From an uncultured Oscillospiraceae bacterium (lineage in GTDB: Bacteria > Bacillota > Clostridia > UBA1381), in contig CAMNAT010000001.1 in assembly GCA_946531785.1 (NCBI GenBank), positions 1 to 28,476 on the forward strand: DNA of 28,476 bases, read 5' to 3'. The stretch's first letter is position 1; every line of letters begins with the position of its first letter. Below are positions 8,142 through 16,122 of the stretch, piece after piece. A program made the position numbers and the translations under genes. The notes below the pieces were generated by a model. It had not been told where the DNA came from. It searched no databases and was given only the letters and a program-made list of their open reading frames with translations.

Positions 8142-8657
8142 ATGGATCAGATAACACACGCATTGGTCGATTCCCTTGCGGCTCATAATATTTCGCCGCA
8201 TATCATCACATTTCTGGTATCAATGATCCCGCTTCTGGAGCTAAGAGGAGGAATTCTTATCGCAGGCACCGTACTAAAGCAGCCGTTCATACTGACATAT
8301 ATCACAGCTGTTCTCGGCAATATGCTGCCTATCCCGTTCATCCTGCTCTTCATAGAAAAGATATTCCAGTGGATGAAAAAGATAAAGTATATAGAGAAAT
8401 TTCCGCACTGGTGTGAGGCGAAGGCGTTGAAGCATTCAGACCAGATAAAAAAATACGGCTACTTCGGACTTTACCTCTTTGTTGCCATCCCCTTGCCCGG
8501 AACGGGTGCGTGGACCGGCAGTCTGCTTGCGGTCCTGTTGGGATTAAAGCGCGGAAAGAGCCTGCTGTGTATCTTTTTAGGCGTGCTGACGGCGGGACTT
8601 ATCATGTCACTTGTAAGCTACGGCGCATTGAATTTTATCCTGGATATGTTTAAGTGA
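8142..8657 (+). CDS. Small multidrug-export-family membrane protein (COG2426)
   Basis: A 171-residue polytopic membrane protein. It has the IPLLELRGGI motif near the N-terminus, a hydrophobic segment around residues 45-70 and FVAIPLPGTGAWTGSLLA in the second half, as in the COG2426 / Sm_multidrug_ex (PF06695) family. The family name comes from a putative export role and the real substrate is unknown; the PLPGTGAW stretch resembles DedA-like re-entrant elements. The ATG directly follows the lipid kinase stop, and GGAGG lies in that gene's last codons, so translation is coupled. Confidence 0.85.
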   Translation: MDQITHALVDSLAAHNISPHIITFLVSMIPLLELRGGILIAGTVLKQPFILTYITAVLGNMLPIPFILLFIEKIFQWMKKIKYIEKFPHWCEAKALKHSDQIKKYGYFGLYLFVAIPLPGTGAWTGSLLAVLLGLKRGKSLLCIFLGVLTAGLIMSLVSYGALNFILDMFK

Positions 8658-8692
8658 CGGATACATATATAAATAACGATAAGAGGAATAAT

Positions 8693-9226
8693 ATGAACAG
8701 CGCATATATCTATCTTCAAATATACAGATTGTTTGACAAGAGCACTCCGCTCCCGCTCGACTGCGGGCGCTATTGCAGCGAGGCGTGCTGCAAGGGCGAC
8801 AGTGAATCGGGCATGTACCTTTTCCCCGGCGAAAAGGCTGTTTTTGACATGGTGTGTCCTGACGGATGGAGAATAACCGATTCCGAGCTTACCTACAGCT
8901 ATAACGGAAAGGAGCGAAAAACTCCCATCCTGATCTGTGACGGAAGCTGCGACAGATATTTCCGTCCGCTTGCATGCCGGATATTCCCGCTGACGCCGAT
9001 CCTCGACAATGAGGGGCATATAAAGATCATTATTGATCCGCGCGCAAGATCGGTATGTCCGCTTGCAAACACATTCGATAAAGACGAATTCGATAAGGAC
9101 TTTACCGAGTCTGTAAAAAAAGCCTTCATATTGCTCTCAAAAAACAAGCATGTCTATGAATTTTTGAAGACCTATACAGAATATATAGAAGAATACAACA
9201 GATTTTTTAAAGATCTGAGAGGGTGA
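8693..9226 (+). CDS. YkgJ-family cysteine cluster protein
   Basis: A 177-residue cytosolic protein with cysteines at 24, 28, 32, 33, 55, 82, 86, 95 and 122. They form the CX3CX3CC, CX3C and PLACRIFPL elements typical of the YkgJ/CxxCxxCC family (PF03692), thought to bind zinc or an iron-sulfur cluster. The molecular function is not established. I chose ATG 8693, with AGAGG at 8682-8686 six bases before it; an upstream GTG (8654) overlapping the previous gene has no ribosome site. It is within the 7230-11028 operon and its stop lies 8 bases before the VanW ATG. Confidence 0.82.
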   Translation: MNSAYIYLQIYRLFDKSTPLPLDCGRYCSEACCKGDSESGMYLFPGEKAVFDMVCPDGWRITDSELTYSYNGKERKTPILICDGSCDRYFRPLACRIFPLTPILDNEGHIKIIIDPRARSVCPLANTFDKDEFDKDFTESVKKAFILLSKNKHVYEFLKTYTEYIEEYNRFFKDLRG

Positions 9227-9234
9227 CATACTAC

Positions 9235-11028
9235 ATGGATTTAGAAATAAATAACAACAAAGAGCCGGAGGGCTCAGATCAAGATAAAGATGTCGGCAGG
9301 GATCCGGCGCGCCCATCGCGCACTGAATTTATGCAGGCAGCCGCAGAAAATCTCGTTGCGGCAACAGAAGAAAATCCGTTCTCGGAGCTTGATGATGACG
9401 ACTTCATTCCCGATGAGAACGCGTATAAGGAGACAGAACAAGACATTGAAGAGACCAAAGATGACAGTCTGGAGTCAAAGACTATGAGCGCGGCAAAAAG
9501 AAGTCCCGCAAAAAAGAGAAAAACGACAAAGAAAAAGAACAGCTTCAAAAAGTTTTCCGCAAAGCATAAAACGGCTATGAAGCGCGTTTATATGGGCTTA
9601 GGCGCGGTATTCTGCATCATCTTCGGAATATATATATACGCATGCATAACTGCTCCGACAGACAGGATGGGCAGAAATGTATATATTGAAAATGTAAATG
9701 TCAGCAATATGACATTTAACGAGGCAGTGTCTGCCGTAAAAAAGGAAGAGCTTTTGCAGACACAGAATATCGTTTTAAGATGCGGCGGGCAGAAGTTTGA
9801 GATAGGCGGCGCAGAGCTTGGTATGACAGCCAAGATCGAGGATACCGTAGACAAAGCGATGCGATTTGGTAAAACAGATAATGTGTTCATAAACGGCTTT
9901 GCAAATATGCTGCAGATGATAAGCCCGCACAAGGTCATGCCGAACGCGAATATAGATGAGACAGTGCTGCGCGAAAAGCTCAGGCAATTCGGCGTGCAGA
10001 TATACGGTGAGCTGCAGGAGCATGTTCTTGAGATAGGTGATGGCGTTGTGGTCGCAACTCCCGGACATACCGGCTTCGACACAAGTGAGGGCTCCACAGC
10101 CTGCGATAAAGCCGCCGGCGAGGTGCTTAACGCTATCAGCTCCGGAGAATCATACCATAACATCAGCGTGACACTTGAAAAGACCGCGCCGAGGGATTGT
10201 ACAGCAGACGATATCAAGAGCTTTGCAGACAAGGATCCCGAGGATGCCAAATATGCACTTGAAAACAACGAGATCTCTATAGTTCCCAATGCTGACGGAC
10301 GCGTTGTAGACGCGGCACAGGCGGCAGATCTTGTAAAAGGACTCAAGGAGGGCGGCGAGGTAGTTTATATCCCGTTCAGCTCCACTCCGGCATCGGTTAC
10401 CGTTGACACACTTCGCGAAAAGCTCTTTAACGCGACAATAGGCTCATATTCGACAAACTACGGATCCTCGAGTGCAAACCGCTGCGAAAATGTCGCAAGG
10501 GCGGCAAGCAAGATCAACGGCAAGATACTTCTGCCGGGAGATGTGTTCTCATTCAACGCCACAGTAGGGCCTCGTTCAAAGGCTAACGGCTTCTACCCCG
10601 CTCAGGAATATCTGAACGGAGAAACGGTCGAGGGTATCGGCGGCGGTACGTGCCAGGTAAGCTCGACATTATACAATGCCTGCATATATGCCGATCTTTC
10701 GATAATCACGAGAACAAACCACATGTTCCCTGTCGGCTATTGTCCGCTCGGTCAGGATGCAACTGTAGCGGATACAGGTGTTGACTATAAATTTGTAAAC
10801 AGCATGGATTATCCGATAAAGATATCGGCAACCACCAGCGGATACAGGATAACGGTCAGCATCATCGGTACTCAGCGCGACGATCCCCGATCGGTAAAGA
10901 TCGTCAATACCGTTACCCGCGAGGGCGAGGATACAAGAGTTCAGACCAAGCGTGAGGTCTACAACAGCGCCGGTGAGCTTATAAGCACGGATCAGCTTCC
11001 GGCAAGCTACTATAAGCCGCACCACTAA
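9235..11028 (+). CDS. VanW-family membrane-anchored protein
   Basis: A 597-residue protein. About 118 N-terminal residues are disordered, first acidic and then lysine-rich (KKRKTTKKK), and are probably cytoplasmic. One membrane segment spans about 120-140 (GLGAVFCIIFGIYIYACI). Two PG_binding_4-like modules follow (roughly 155-385), then the VanW domain (about 417-512) with FSFNATVGPRSKANGF, GIGGGTCQVSSTLYNA and RTNHMFPV, and a short beta-rich tail. VanW proteins occur beside some vancomycin-resistance genes but are also widespread chromosomal wall proteins, so resistance should not be inferred. The ATG 9235 is used; GTG 9223, in frame upstream, overlaps the previous gene and AGAGGGTG lies just before 9227. 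Last gene before a strong hairpin. Confidence 0.88.
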   Translation: MDLEINNNKEPEGSDQDKDVGRDPARPSRTEFMQAAAENLVAATEENPFSELDDDDFIPDENAYKETEQDIEETKDDSLESKTMSAAKRSPAKKRKTTKKKNSFKKFSAKHKTAMKRVYMGLGAVFCIIFGIYIYACITAPTDRMGRNVYIENVNVSNMTFNEAVSAVKKEELLQTQNIVLRCGGQKFEIGGAELGMTAKIEDTVDKAMRFGKTDNVFINGFANMLQMISPHKVMPNANIDETVLREKLRQFGVQIYGELQEHVLEIGDGVVVATPGHTGFDTSEGSTACDKAAGEVLNAISSGESYHNISVTLEKTAPRDCTADDIKSFADKDPEDAKYALENNEISIVPNADGRVVDAAQAADLVKGLKEGGEVVYIPFSSTPASVTVDTLREKLFNATIGSYSTNYGSSSANRCENVARAASKINGKILLPGDVFSFNATVGPRSKANGFYPAQEYLNGETVEGIGGGTCQVSSTLYNACIYADLSIITRTNHMFPVGYCPLGQDATVADTGVDYKFVNSMDYPIKISATTSGYRITVSIIGTQRDDPRSVKIVNTVTREGEDTRVQTKREVYNSAGELISTDQLPASYYKPHH

Positions 11029-11038
11029 ATGACACATG

Positions 11039-11077
11039 CGGGATGTAAAAACCGGGTTTTTACATCCCGTTATTTAT
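11039..11077 (+). terminator. Terminator/attenuator hairpin between the VanW and AspRS-like genes
   Basis: A 13-bp perfect stem, CGGGATGTAAAAA (11039-11051) with TTTTTACATCCCG (11057-11069), has loop CCGGG and is followed by the imperfect T-run TTATTTAT. It starts 11 bases after the VanW stop and ends 22 bases before the next ATG, leaving no room for a promoter in between. It could therefore act as a partial terminator. Confidence 0.8.
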
Positions 11078-11091
11078 AGGAGAAAATCGCT

Positions 11092-12402
11092 ATGCAGAAT
11101 ATAGACGGCATGATAATTAATAATGAGATCACCCCGGACAGACTTAAAAGCTCTGTCGGAGAAGACGCTGCCTTCCACGCATGTGTGCATAAGATACGAA
11201 GCGCGTCGGGCTTTTCGTTTGTAATGGTACGCACGGGCAGATACATCATCCAGACAGTACATGATGCGAAAATGTGCGGAAAGGGACTTGATAAGCTAAA
11301 AGAGGGCATGTATATAGAGCTTTGCGGCACGGTAAAGGAAGAGCCGCGCTCAGAGCTCGGAGTTGAGATAGTACTTAAAGACTTTACACTCATTTCCCGC
11401 CCTGCGGCAGAAATGCCGCTGCATGTTTCAGACAACGCTTTGGGCTGCAGTTTAGATACGAGCCTGGCTCACCGCACCGCCGCGCTGCGCCATCCGAAGG
11501 AAAGAGCCGTTTTCAGGATATCGGAGGGTGTTGTAAACGCATTCAGGGAGCTCATGCAAGAAAACGCTTTCACTGAGATACATACACCAAGGATAACATC
11601 ATATCCGACCGAGGGTATCAAGGGAGCTTTTCCGATGAAGTATTTCGGCGATGATGCATTTTTATCGCAGAGCCCGCAGCTGTATAAGCAGATCTGTATC
11701 GCCTTCTTTGACCGCGTGTTTGAGGTCGGCCATGCTTTCTGCGCAGAAAAGCACAACAGCGCGCGGCATCTGAATGAGTTCATATCGCTCGATCTGGAAA
11801 TGGGATATGCCAAAAGCATTTCAGATATTATGTCAACTCAAACAGCTGTCATTAAATACATCATCGCATATCTCAATGAACATTACAGCTATGAGCTTGC
11901 GCTTCTCAGTGCAAGCCTGCCGGAGGTCACAAGCATACCATCCGTCACATTTTATGAGGCTTTAGATATACTTAAAAAGCCTCACGAGCAAGTCGATCTT
12001 GATCCGACAGATGATGTAAAGATATCAGAATACGCAAAAAAAGAGTATGGGAGCGAGTTTTTGTTCATCACTCACTTCCCCGCCGTAAAGCGTCCGTTTT
12101 ATATAGCCGATTCAACGGACGATCCGGCACTTACGGAGAGCTTTGATCTGCTTTTCCGCGGAATGGAGATAGCCTCGGGCGGACAGCGGATACATACTTA
12201 TGCCGAGCAGCTTGCAAAGCTTGAGCGCTCCGGCATTGACTCCGAGGAGCTTGAATGGTTTCTTTCATCCCTGAAATACGGTATGCCGCCGCACGGCGGC
12301 TTCGGGATGGGACTTGAGCGATTTGTAATGAAGCTGCTTGATCTTGAAAACATCCGTCAGGCATCGCTTTTCCCGCGCGATATGCACCATCTTATCCCAT
12401 AA
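11092..12402 (+). CDS. Archaeal-type aspartyl/asparaginyl-tRNA synthetase-like protein with altered motif 2
   Basis: A 436-residue class II AspRS/AsnRS-type protein of the short archaeal (AspS2-like) form. An N-terminal OB-fold-like region (ACVHKIRS, about 30-120) precedes the class II core. The core has LSQSPQLYKQ, motif 2 (VFEVGHAFCAEKHNSARHLNE) and motif 3 (GGFGMGLER, R410). The bacterial GAD insertion of ordinary AspRS is absent. In the family, motif 2 reads F-R-A-E, the Arg contacting ATP; here it is F-C217-A-E. R225 and R410 are kept. H33 matches the His reported for non-discriminating archaeal enzymes. It may be a weak or non-discriminating AspRS, or a paralogue with another aminoacyl-adenylate role. 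An AGGAG-type site precedes the ATG. Confidence 0.78.
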   Translation: MQNIDGMIINNEITPDRLKSSVGEDAAFHACVHKIRSASGFSFVMVRTGRYIIQTVHDAKMCGKGLDKLKEGMYIELCGTVKEEPRSELGVEIVLKDFTLISRPAAEMPLHVSDNALGCSLDTSLAHRTAALRHPKERAVFRISEGVVNAFRELMQENAFTEIHTPRITSYPTEGIKGAFPMKYFGDDAFLSQSPQLYKQICIAFFDRVFEVGHAFCAEKHNSARHLNEFISLDLEMGYAKSISDIMSTQTAVIKYIIAYLNEHYSYELALLSASLPEVTSIPSVTFYEALDILKKPHEQVDLDPTDDVKISEYAKKEYGSEFLFITHFPAVKRPFYIADSTDDPALTESFDLLFRGMEIASGGQRIHTYAEQLAKLERSGIDSEELEWFLSSLKYGMPPHGGFGMGLERFVMKLLDLENIRQASLFPRDMHHLIP

Positions 12403-12418
12403 ACACATCTTGCTTTTC

Positions 12419-12445
12419 AAGCCGCAGCATCAGTTGCGGCTTTCT
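12419..12445 (+). terminator. Probable terminator after the AspRS-like gene
   Basis: An 8-bp stem, AAGCCGCA (12419-12426) with TGCGGCTT (12435-12442), has an eight-base loop and a short T-run (TTTCTCAT). It starts 17 bases after the stop codon. The poor T-run lowers confidence. Confidence 0.6.
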
Positions 12446-12509
12446 CATATTTACAGCAATATCCGCAAACATCTCAGCAACATATGCAATTCCTTTTTTT
12501 ATACACTTA

Positions 12510-12518
12510 TGTTACAAT
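12510..12518 (+). promoter_or_regulatory. Possible extended -10 promoter of the GH2 operon
   Basis: TGTTACAAT is an extended -10 element (TG, one base, TACAAT 12513-12518) in the A/T-rich gap 65 bases before the GH2 ATG. No good -35 is seen at 16-18 bases upstream (TTCCTT at best). The remainder of the gap 12446-12583 shows no other recognisable element. Confidence 0.4.
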
Positions 12519-12583
12519 TATATTAAATAAAAATGTCTTTTTGTGCAATAATCACAGAAAGAACAGAGAGGAGACGAAAATCT

Positions 12584-15500
12584 ATGAAAAGAAAAGGCTT
12601 TGCTTTTCTCGCGGCAGTGATCGCTTCGCAATTATTGCTGTCGGGAGCTGCAACGGTCAGTGTTTCGGCTGAGAGCGATGGTATCGGCGAGGCTTATACC
12701 GCGCCGGAAAGCCCCGCGGTGACCTACAACATGAACCTTGACTGGAAGTTCTATGACACTCATTCAGACAAGGAAATATGGTCGGCTATGGCTATGGCTG
12801 ACAAGGACGGCAAGAAGTTCTATGAGGTCGGTTATGACGACAGCGAATGGGAGACCGTCAGCATCCCCCACGGCATCGGCGGCGGCACAAATTCATTCAC
12901 CAATGCCAATACCGACGCGGGCGGCGGCTACAGAAGCGTGCTGCTCTACAGAAAGACATTTACCGTACCGGCATCGGCAAAGGGCGGCAAGGTGTTCTTT
13001 GAGCTTGAGGGCATCCGTCAGGCGGCATATGTTTGGGTGAACGGCGAGAAGGTCGGCTACTATGAGGCAGGCATCGCCGCAATGGGCTTTGACCTCACCA
13101 ACTATGTAACTCCCGGCGAAGAGGCTGTTATCGCTATCTTAAATGACGGTACCACAGCCCGCGGCACGACAGGCAGGATACCGTACGAGACCATACCCGG
13201 TGATGAATGGGGTTCAAGCTACACTCCGGATAACTATAAGCATCAAAGCAAGGATGTTGTCGGAGCACAGTATCAGTGGAACACAAAGGACTTTAACGAG
13301 CCGCAGATAGGTCTCGAATACGACGCATATCTGCATGTTAAGGGCAATGTGTACCAGACACTTCCGCTCTATAACAACCTCAAAACAACAGGTAACTATA
13401 TCTATGCGGACAACTTCGACATCCGCTCAAAGAAGGCTACCATACATGTTGACGCTGAGGTAAGGAACGAGTCTGACACGGACGGCAATTATACATTAGA
13501 GGTAAACGTTGTCGATATGGACGGCAACCTCAAATATAACTTTGAGAGTTCTGCAGCAGAGGTCAAAAAGGCATCTGATAAGGGTGTTGTATACCAGACA
13601 GCAGTAGAAAGCGATGTATACAATGAGGATAAGCTCACAAACTACACAGGCATCACAGATGTAGTTACCCCTGATGTTACATACATAAATGCGAGCTTCG
13701 ACGCAGAAGATATGCGCTTCTGGTCAACAGAAGATCCGTATCTTTACACCGTTTATACAGTATTGAAGGACGGTGACGGAAAGGTTGTCGATGTACAGAA
13801 GAAGGACACCGGCTTCAGAAAGATCACCTTCGATCAGAACAGCGGTATCATGATAAATGACAAGTCCGTATGGATGCCGGGTTACGCTCAGCGTTCAACA
13901 AATGAGTGGGCAGTTTTAGGTGTCTCCCCCGACTGGCTCGAGGACTATGACATGGCACTCTTAAAGGAGAACAACTCCAACTTCATCCGCTGGATGCACG
14001 TTGCCCCGAAGCCGTTTGAGGTACGCTCATCTGACCGCTACGGCGTGGCAGTCGTATGCCCCGCAGGTGATAAGGAGGGCGCATCCTCAGGCAGACAGTG
14101 GACACAGAGAACAGAGGCTATGCGCGATGTTATGATCTATTTCAGAAACAGCCCGTCAGTTGTATTCTGGGAGACCGGTAACTCCGCTGTGGGCGACGCT
14201 GCAAGAGCAAACGACATGGCGCGCATCCGCGACAAGGTTGACCCGCACGGAATGAGATTTACAGGCGCGCGTTCAACACAGGCGGCAGATCAGCTCAATT
14301 TTGACTACAACTATGCCGGAACAATGTACGGCAACTACGGTGCAAACGCAGTCAACGCAATGAAGTCAAACGGCATAATGGGTCCGATCATGGAAACAGA
14401 GTATGCCCGCGACGAGGCACCGAGGCGTGTATGGGATAAGTTCTCTCCACCGGACTTTGACTATGTAAACAAGTTCATATCCAAGGGCGGTAAGCTCGAC
14501 GGCTACGATGTATGGAACAAATCACAGGAAGAAGCATCTGTAGACAACGTAAGAGAATACAACGGCTACTATTCAAACCGTAACGGCTACGGCTCAAGCA
14601 TATATTCAGCGGCGGCAATGATGGTATGGTCAGACTCGAACATGCATACAAGAAATACCGCAACAGAGAACTGCCGTACAACAGGACGCGTTGATCCGGT
14701 TCGCCAGACTAAGGAAATGTTTGAGGCGACAAAGGCGGCGCAGTCATCGGAGTCAGCGATCCACATTATCGGTCACTGGTCATATCCGGAGCTTACAGAT
14801 GACACATACAACTACTACGGCACAAACCAGGTAGCGGTTGACGGCTCACACTCATATGAAGCGTATGACATGACAAAGAAGTATAAGAGAGACCCGATCC
14901 ATAAGACAGTATATGTTATAGGCTCGGCGGATATCTCAAAGGTAGAGCTGTACCGCATTGACGGCTCAGATGAAACCCTTCTCGGCACAGATGATGCGGC
15001 TGAGGCAAACTTCATCTATCAGTTCGATAATATAGATGTCACAAAGGGTGACGGCGTTATTGCAAAGGCATATGACGCACGCGGCACAGAGGTGGCAAGA
15101 GACGAGATCGCGCGTACATATGATGCGGTATCATTAAGGCTCACGCCGCACACCGCAGTTAAGGAGGATGCTGACGGCAATACAGTTACCGACTGGAGAG
15201 CGGATGGCGCGGATATAGCGTACTTCGATGTTGAGGTGGTTGATAAGAACGGTAACGTATGCGCTCTTAACTATGACAAGATAAACTTCACCTACAGCGG
15301 CAACGGAACATATCTTGGCGGCTACAACTCAGGTTCAGGCGCGGGCTGCTTCCAGAACTCATCCGATACGACAGGTCTTTCCTTCTACTTCGGCGGAGCA
15401 AAGGACGGCGTGAGCACGATCGGCAAGGATTATGTGTATGCTGAGAACGGCACGAACAGAATATTCGTTCGCTCAACAAGAACAGCCGGCGACTTCACGC

Positions 15501-15985
15501 TCAGCGCATCAATGGACGGTATGCTCCCGGTATCGGCAACTATCTCATCAGAGCCGGTAGCAGTTGAGGGCGGTCTGACACTCGCTATGCCGTCAGTATT
15601 GAAGCCCGGCGCATCAGCAGCACCGGTGACATCAAATGTCGCTCCCATGAAGCCGCTCATGCTCAAAAAGCTTATTATCGACTGGGCAAAGGTAAAGACT
15701 GTAACTGAGCAGGATACAACAGATTATTATGATGTATACCTCGGCGATACAAAGCTTGAGCTCAGTGCAAGAGCATACAAGGGCACAATGGACAACATGT
15801 TCGGTCCGGCTTATGAGATACTCACAGCAGCTAAGAACGCGGGTATAACAGGCTTTGATGTTGCAATGGTCAATGATGACGGTGTTGACACACTCGTTAT
15901 CACAGCTCCTGACAGCACGACATATCACTACCCTGTTAACAGCAACCAATATTTCATTGGCGGCAATAAGTCAAACACAAATTAG
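12584..15985 (+). CDS. Secreted GH2-family glycosidase-like protein, ended by an in-frame TAG
   Basis: An 1133-residue exported protein. A signal peptide (about 1-29, ending VSVSA) precedes a GH2 sugar-binding jelly roll (about 45-240; YRKTFTVP, YVWVNGEKVGYYEAG), Ig-like regions (about 265-415), the TIM-barrel part (about 416-720) and C-terminal beta modules. T605-E606-Y607 sits where the GH2 nucleophile is expected. The acid/base NE motif instead reads G532-N533-S534. I recall a GH2 subfamily with the same EYARDEAPRRVWD and WSDSN motifs in which NE is also replaced. ATG 12584 follows AGAGGAGA (12567-12574). The frame stops at TAG 15983-15985 inside a copper-amine-oxidase-like stalk and stays coding for 40 more codons. 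Likely a surface beta-glycosidase or carbohydrate-binding relative; substrate unknown. Confidence 0.85.
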   Translation: MKRKGFAFLAAVIASQLLLSGAATVSVSAESDGIGEAYTAPESPAVTYNMNLDWKFYDTHSDKEIWSAMAMADKDGKKFYEVGYDDSEWETVSIPHGIGGGTNSFTNANTDAGGGYRSVLLYRKTFTVPASAKGGKVFFELEGIRQAAYVWVNGEKVGYYEAGIAAMGFDLTNYVTPGEEAVIAILNDGTTARGTTGRIPYETIPGDEWGSSYTPDNYKHQSKDVVGAQYQWNTKDFNEPQIGLEYDAYLHVKGNVYQTLPLYNNLKTTGNYIYADNFDIRSKKATIHVDAEVRNESDTDGNYTLEVNVVDMDGNLKYNFESSAAEVKKASDKGVVYQTAVESDVYNEDKLTNYTGITDVVTPDVTYINASFDAEDMRFWSTEDPYLYTVYTVLKDGDGKVVDVQKKDTGFRKITFDQNSGIMINDKSVWMPGYAQRSTNEWAVLGVSPDWLEDYDMALLKENNSNFIRWMHVAPKPFEVRSSDRYGVAVVCPAGDKEGASSGRQWTQRTEAMRDVMIYFRNSPSVVFWETGNSAVGDAARANDMARIRDKVDPHGMRFTGARSTQAADQLNFDYNYAGTMYGNYGANAVNAMKSNGIMGPIMETEYARDEAPRRVWDKFSPPDFDYVNKFISKGGKLDGYDVWNKSQEEASVDNVREYNGYYSNRNGYGSSIYSAAAMMVWSDSNMHTRNTATENCRTTGRVDPVRQTKEMFEATKAAQSSESAIHIIGHWSYPELTDDTYNYYGTNQVAVDGSHSYEAYDMTKKYKRDPIHKTVYVIGSADISKVELYRIDGSDETLLGTDDAAEANFIYQFDNIDVTKGDGVIAKAYDARGTEVARDEIARTYDAVSLRLTPHTAVKEDADGNTVTDWRADGADIAYFDVEVVDKNGNVCALNYDKINFTYSGNGTYLGGYNSGSGAGCFQNSSDTTGLSFYFGGAKDGVSTIGKDYVYAENGTNRIFVRSTRTAGDFTLSASMDGMLPVSATISSEPVAVEGGLTLAMPSVLKPGASAAPVTSNVAPMKPLMLKKLIIDWAKVKTVTEQDTTDYYDVYLGDTKLELSARAYKGTMDNMFGPAYEILTAAKNAGITGFDVAMVNDDGVDTLVITAPDSTTYHYPVNSNQYFIGGNKSNTN

Positions 15986-16108
15986 TGCGTTGACTCAACA
16001 GTTATGAAGGACGGCGTGCTGATAGCCAACCTCACACAGACGCTCGGATGGGCAGGTCTTGATGTAACATACAATGATACTGCCAAGACCCTGACTATAA
16101 ATAAATAA
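15983..16108 (+). other. Coding continuation of the GH2 gene beyond the amber codon
   Basis: After TAG 15983-15985 the same frame stays open for 40 codons to TAA 16106-16108. It encodes a peptide with MKDGVLIANLTQTLGWAG and DVTYNDTAKTLTINK. This resembles the stalk repeat of the protein at 18559-19359 (VPLRAIFEALGATVDWDQATETVT), so it looks like the second half of a folded domain. The TAA overlaps the AAGGAGG site of the next gene, the spacing expected of a real operon junction. The GH2 gene is therefore either a nonsense mutant, a sequencing error, or read through; the unbroken product would have 1174 residues. Confidence 0.75.
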
Positions 16109-16122
16109 GGAGGTACGGGAAA

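Noticed and set aside
9588..10346. 252-residue open frame on the minus strand
   Set aside because: It lies wholly antisense to the VanW gene, has Ser/Cys-rich low-complexity composition and no family motif or ribosome site.
9235..11028. Vancomycin resistance gene
   Set aside because: VanW-family proteins are common in Clostridia without resistance, and no vanHAX, vanRS or vanY gene is present here.
12338..12672. Short plus-strand open frames in the gap before the GH2 gene
   Set aside because: They span the AspRS-like gene end, a terminator hairpin and the promoter region, with no ribosome site or recognisable protein.
15983..15985. Genome-wide reassignment of TAG, or selenocysteine
   Set aside because: The other genes read full length under the standard code with no in-frame TAG, and selenocysteine uses TGA. 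A single TAG is better explained by mutation, error or local read-through, although genome-wide data are needed to settle it.
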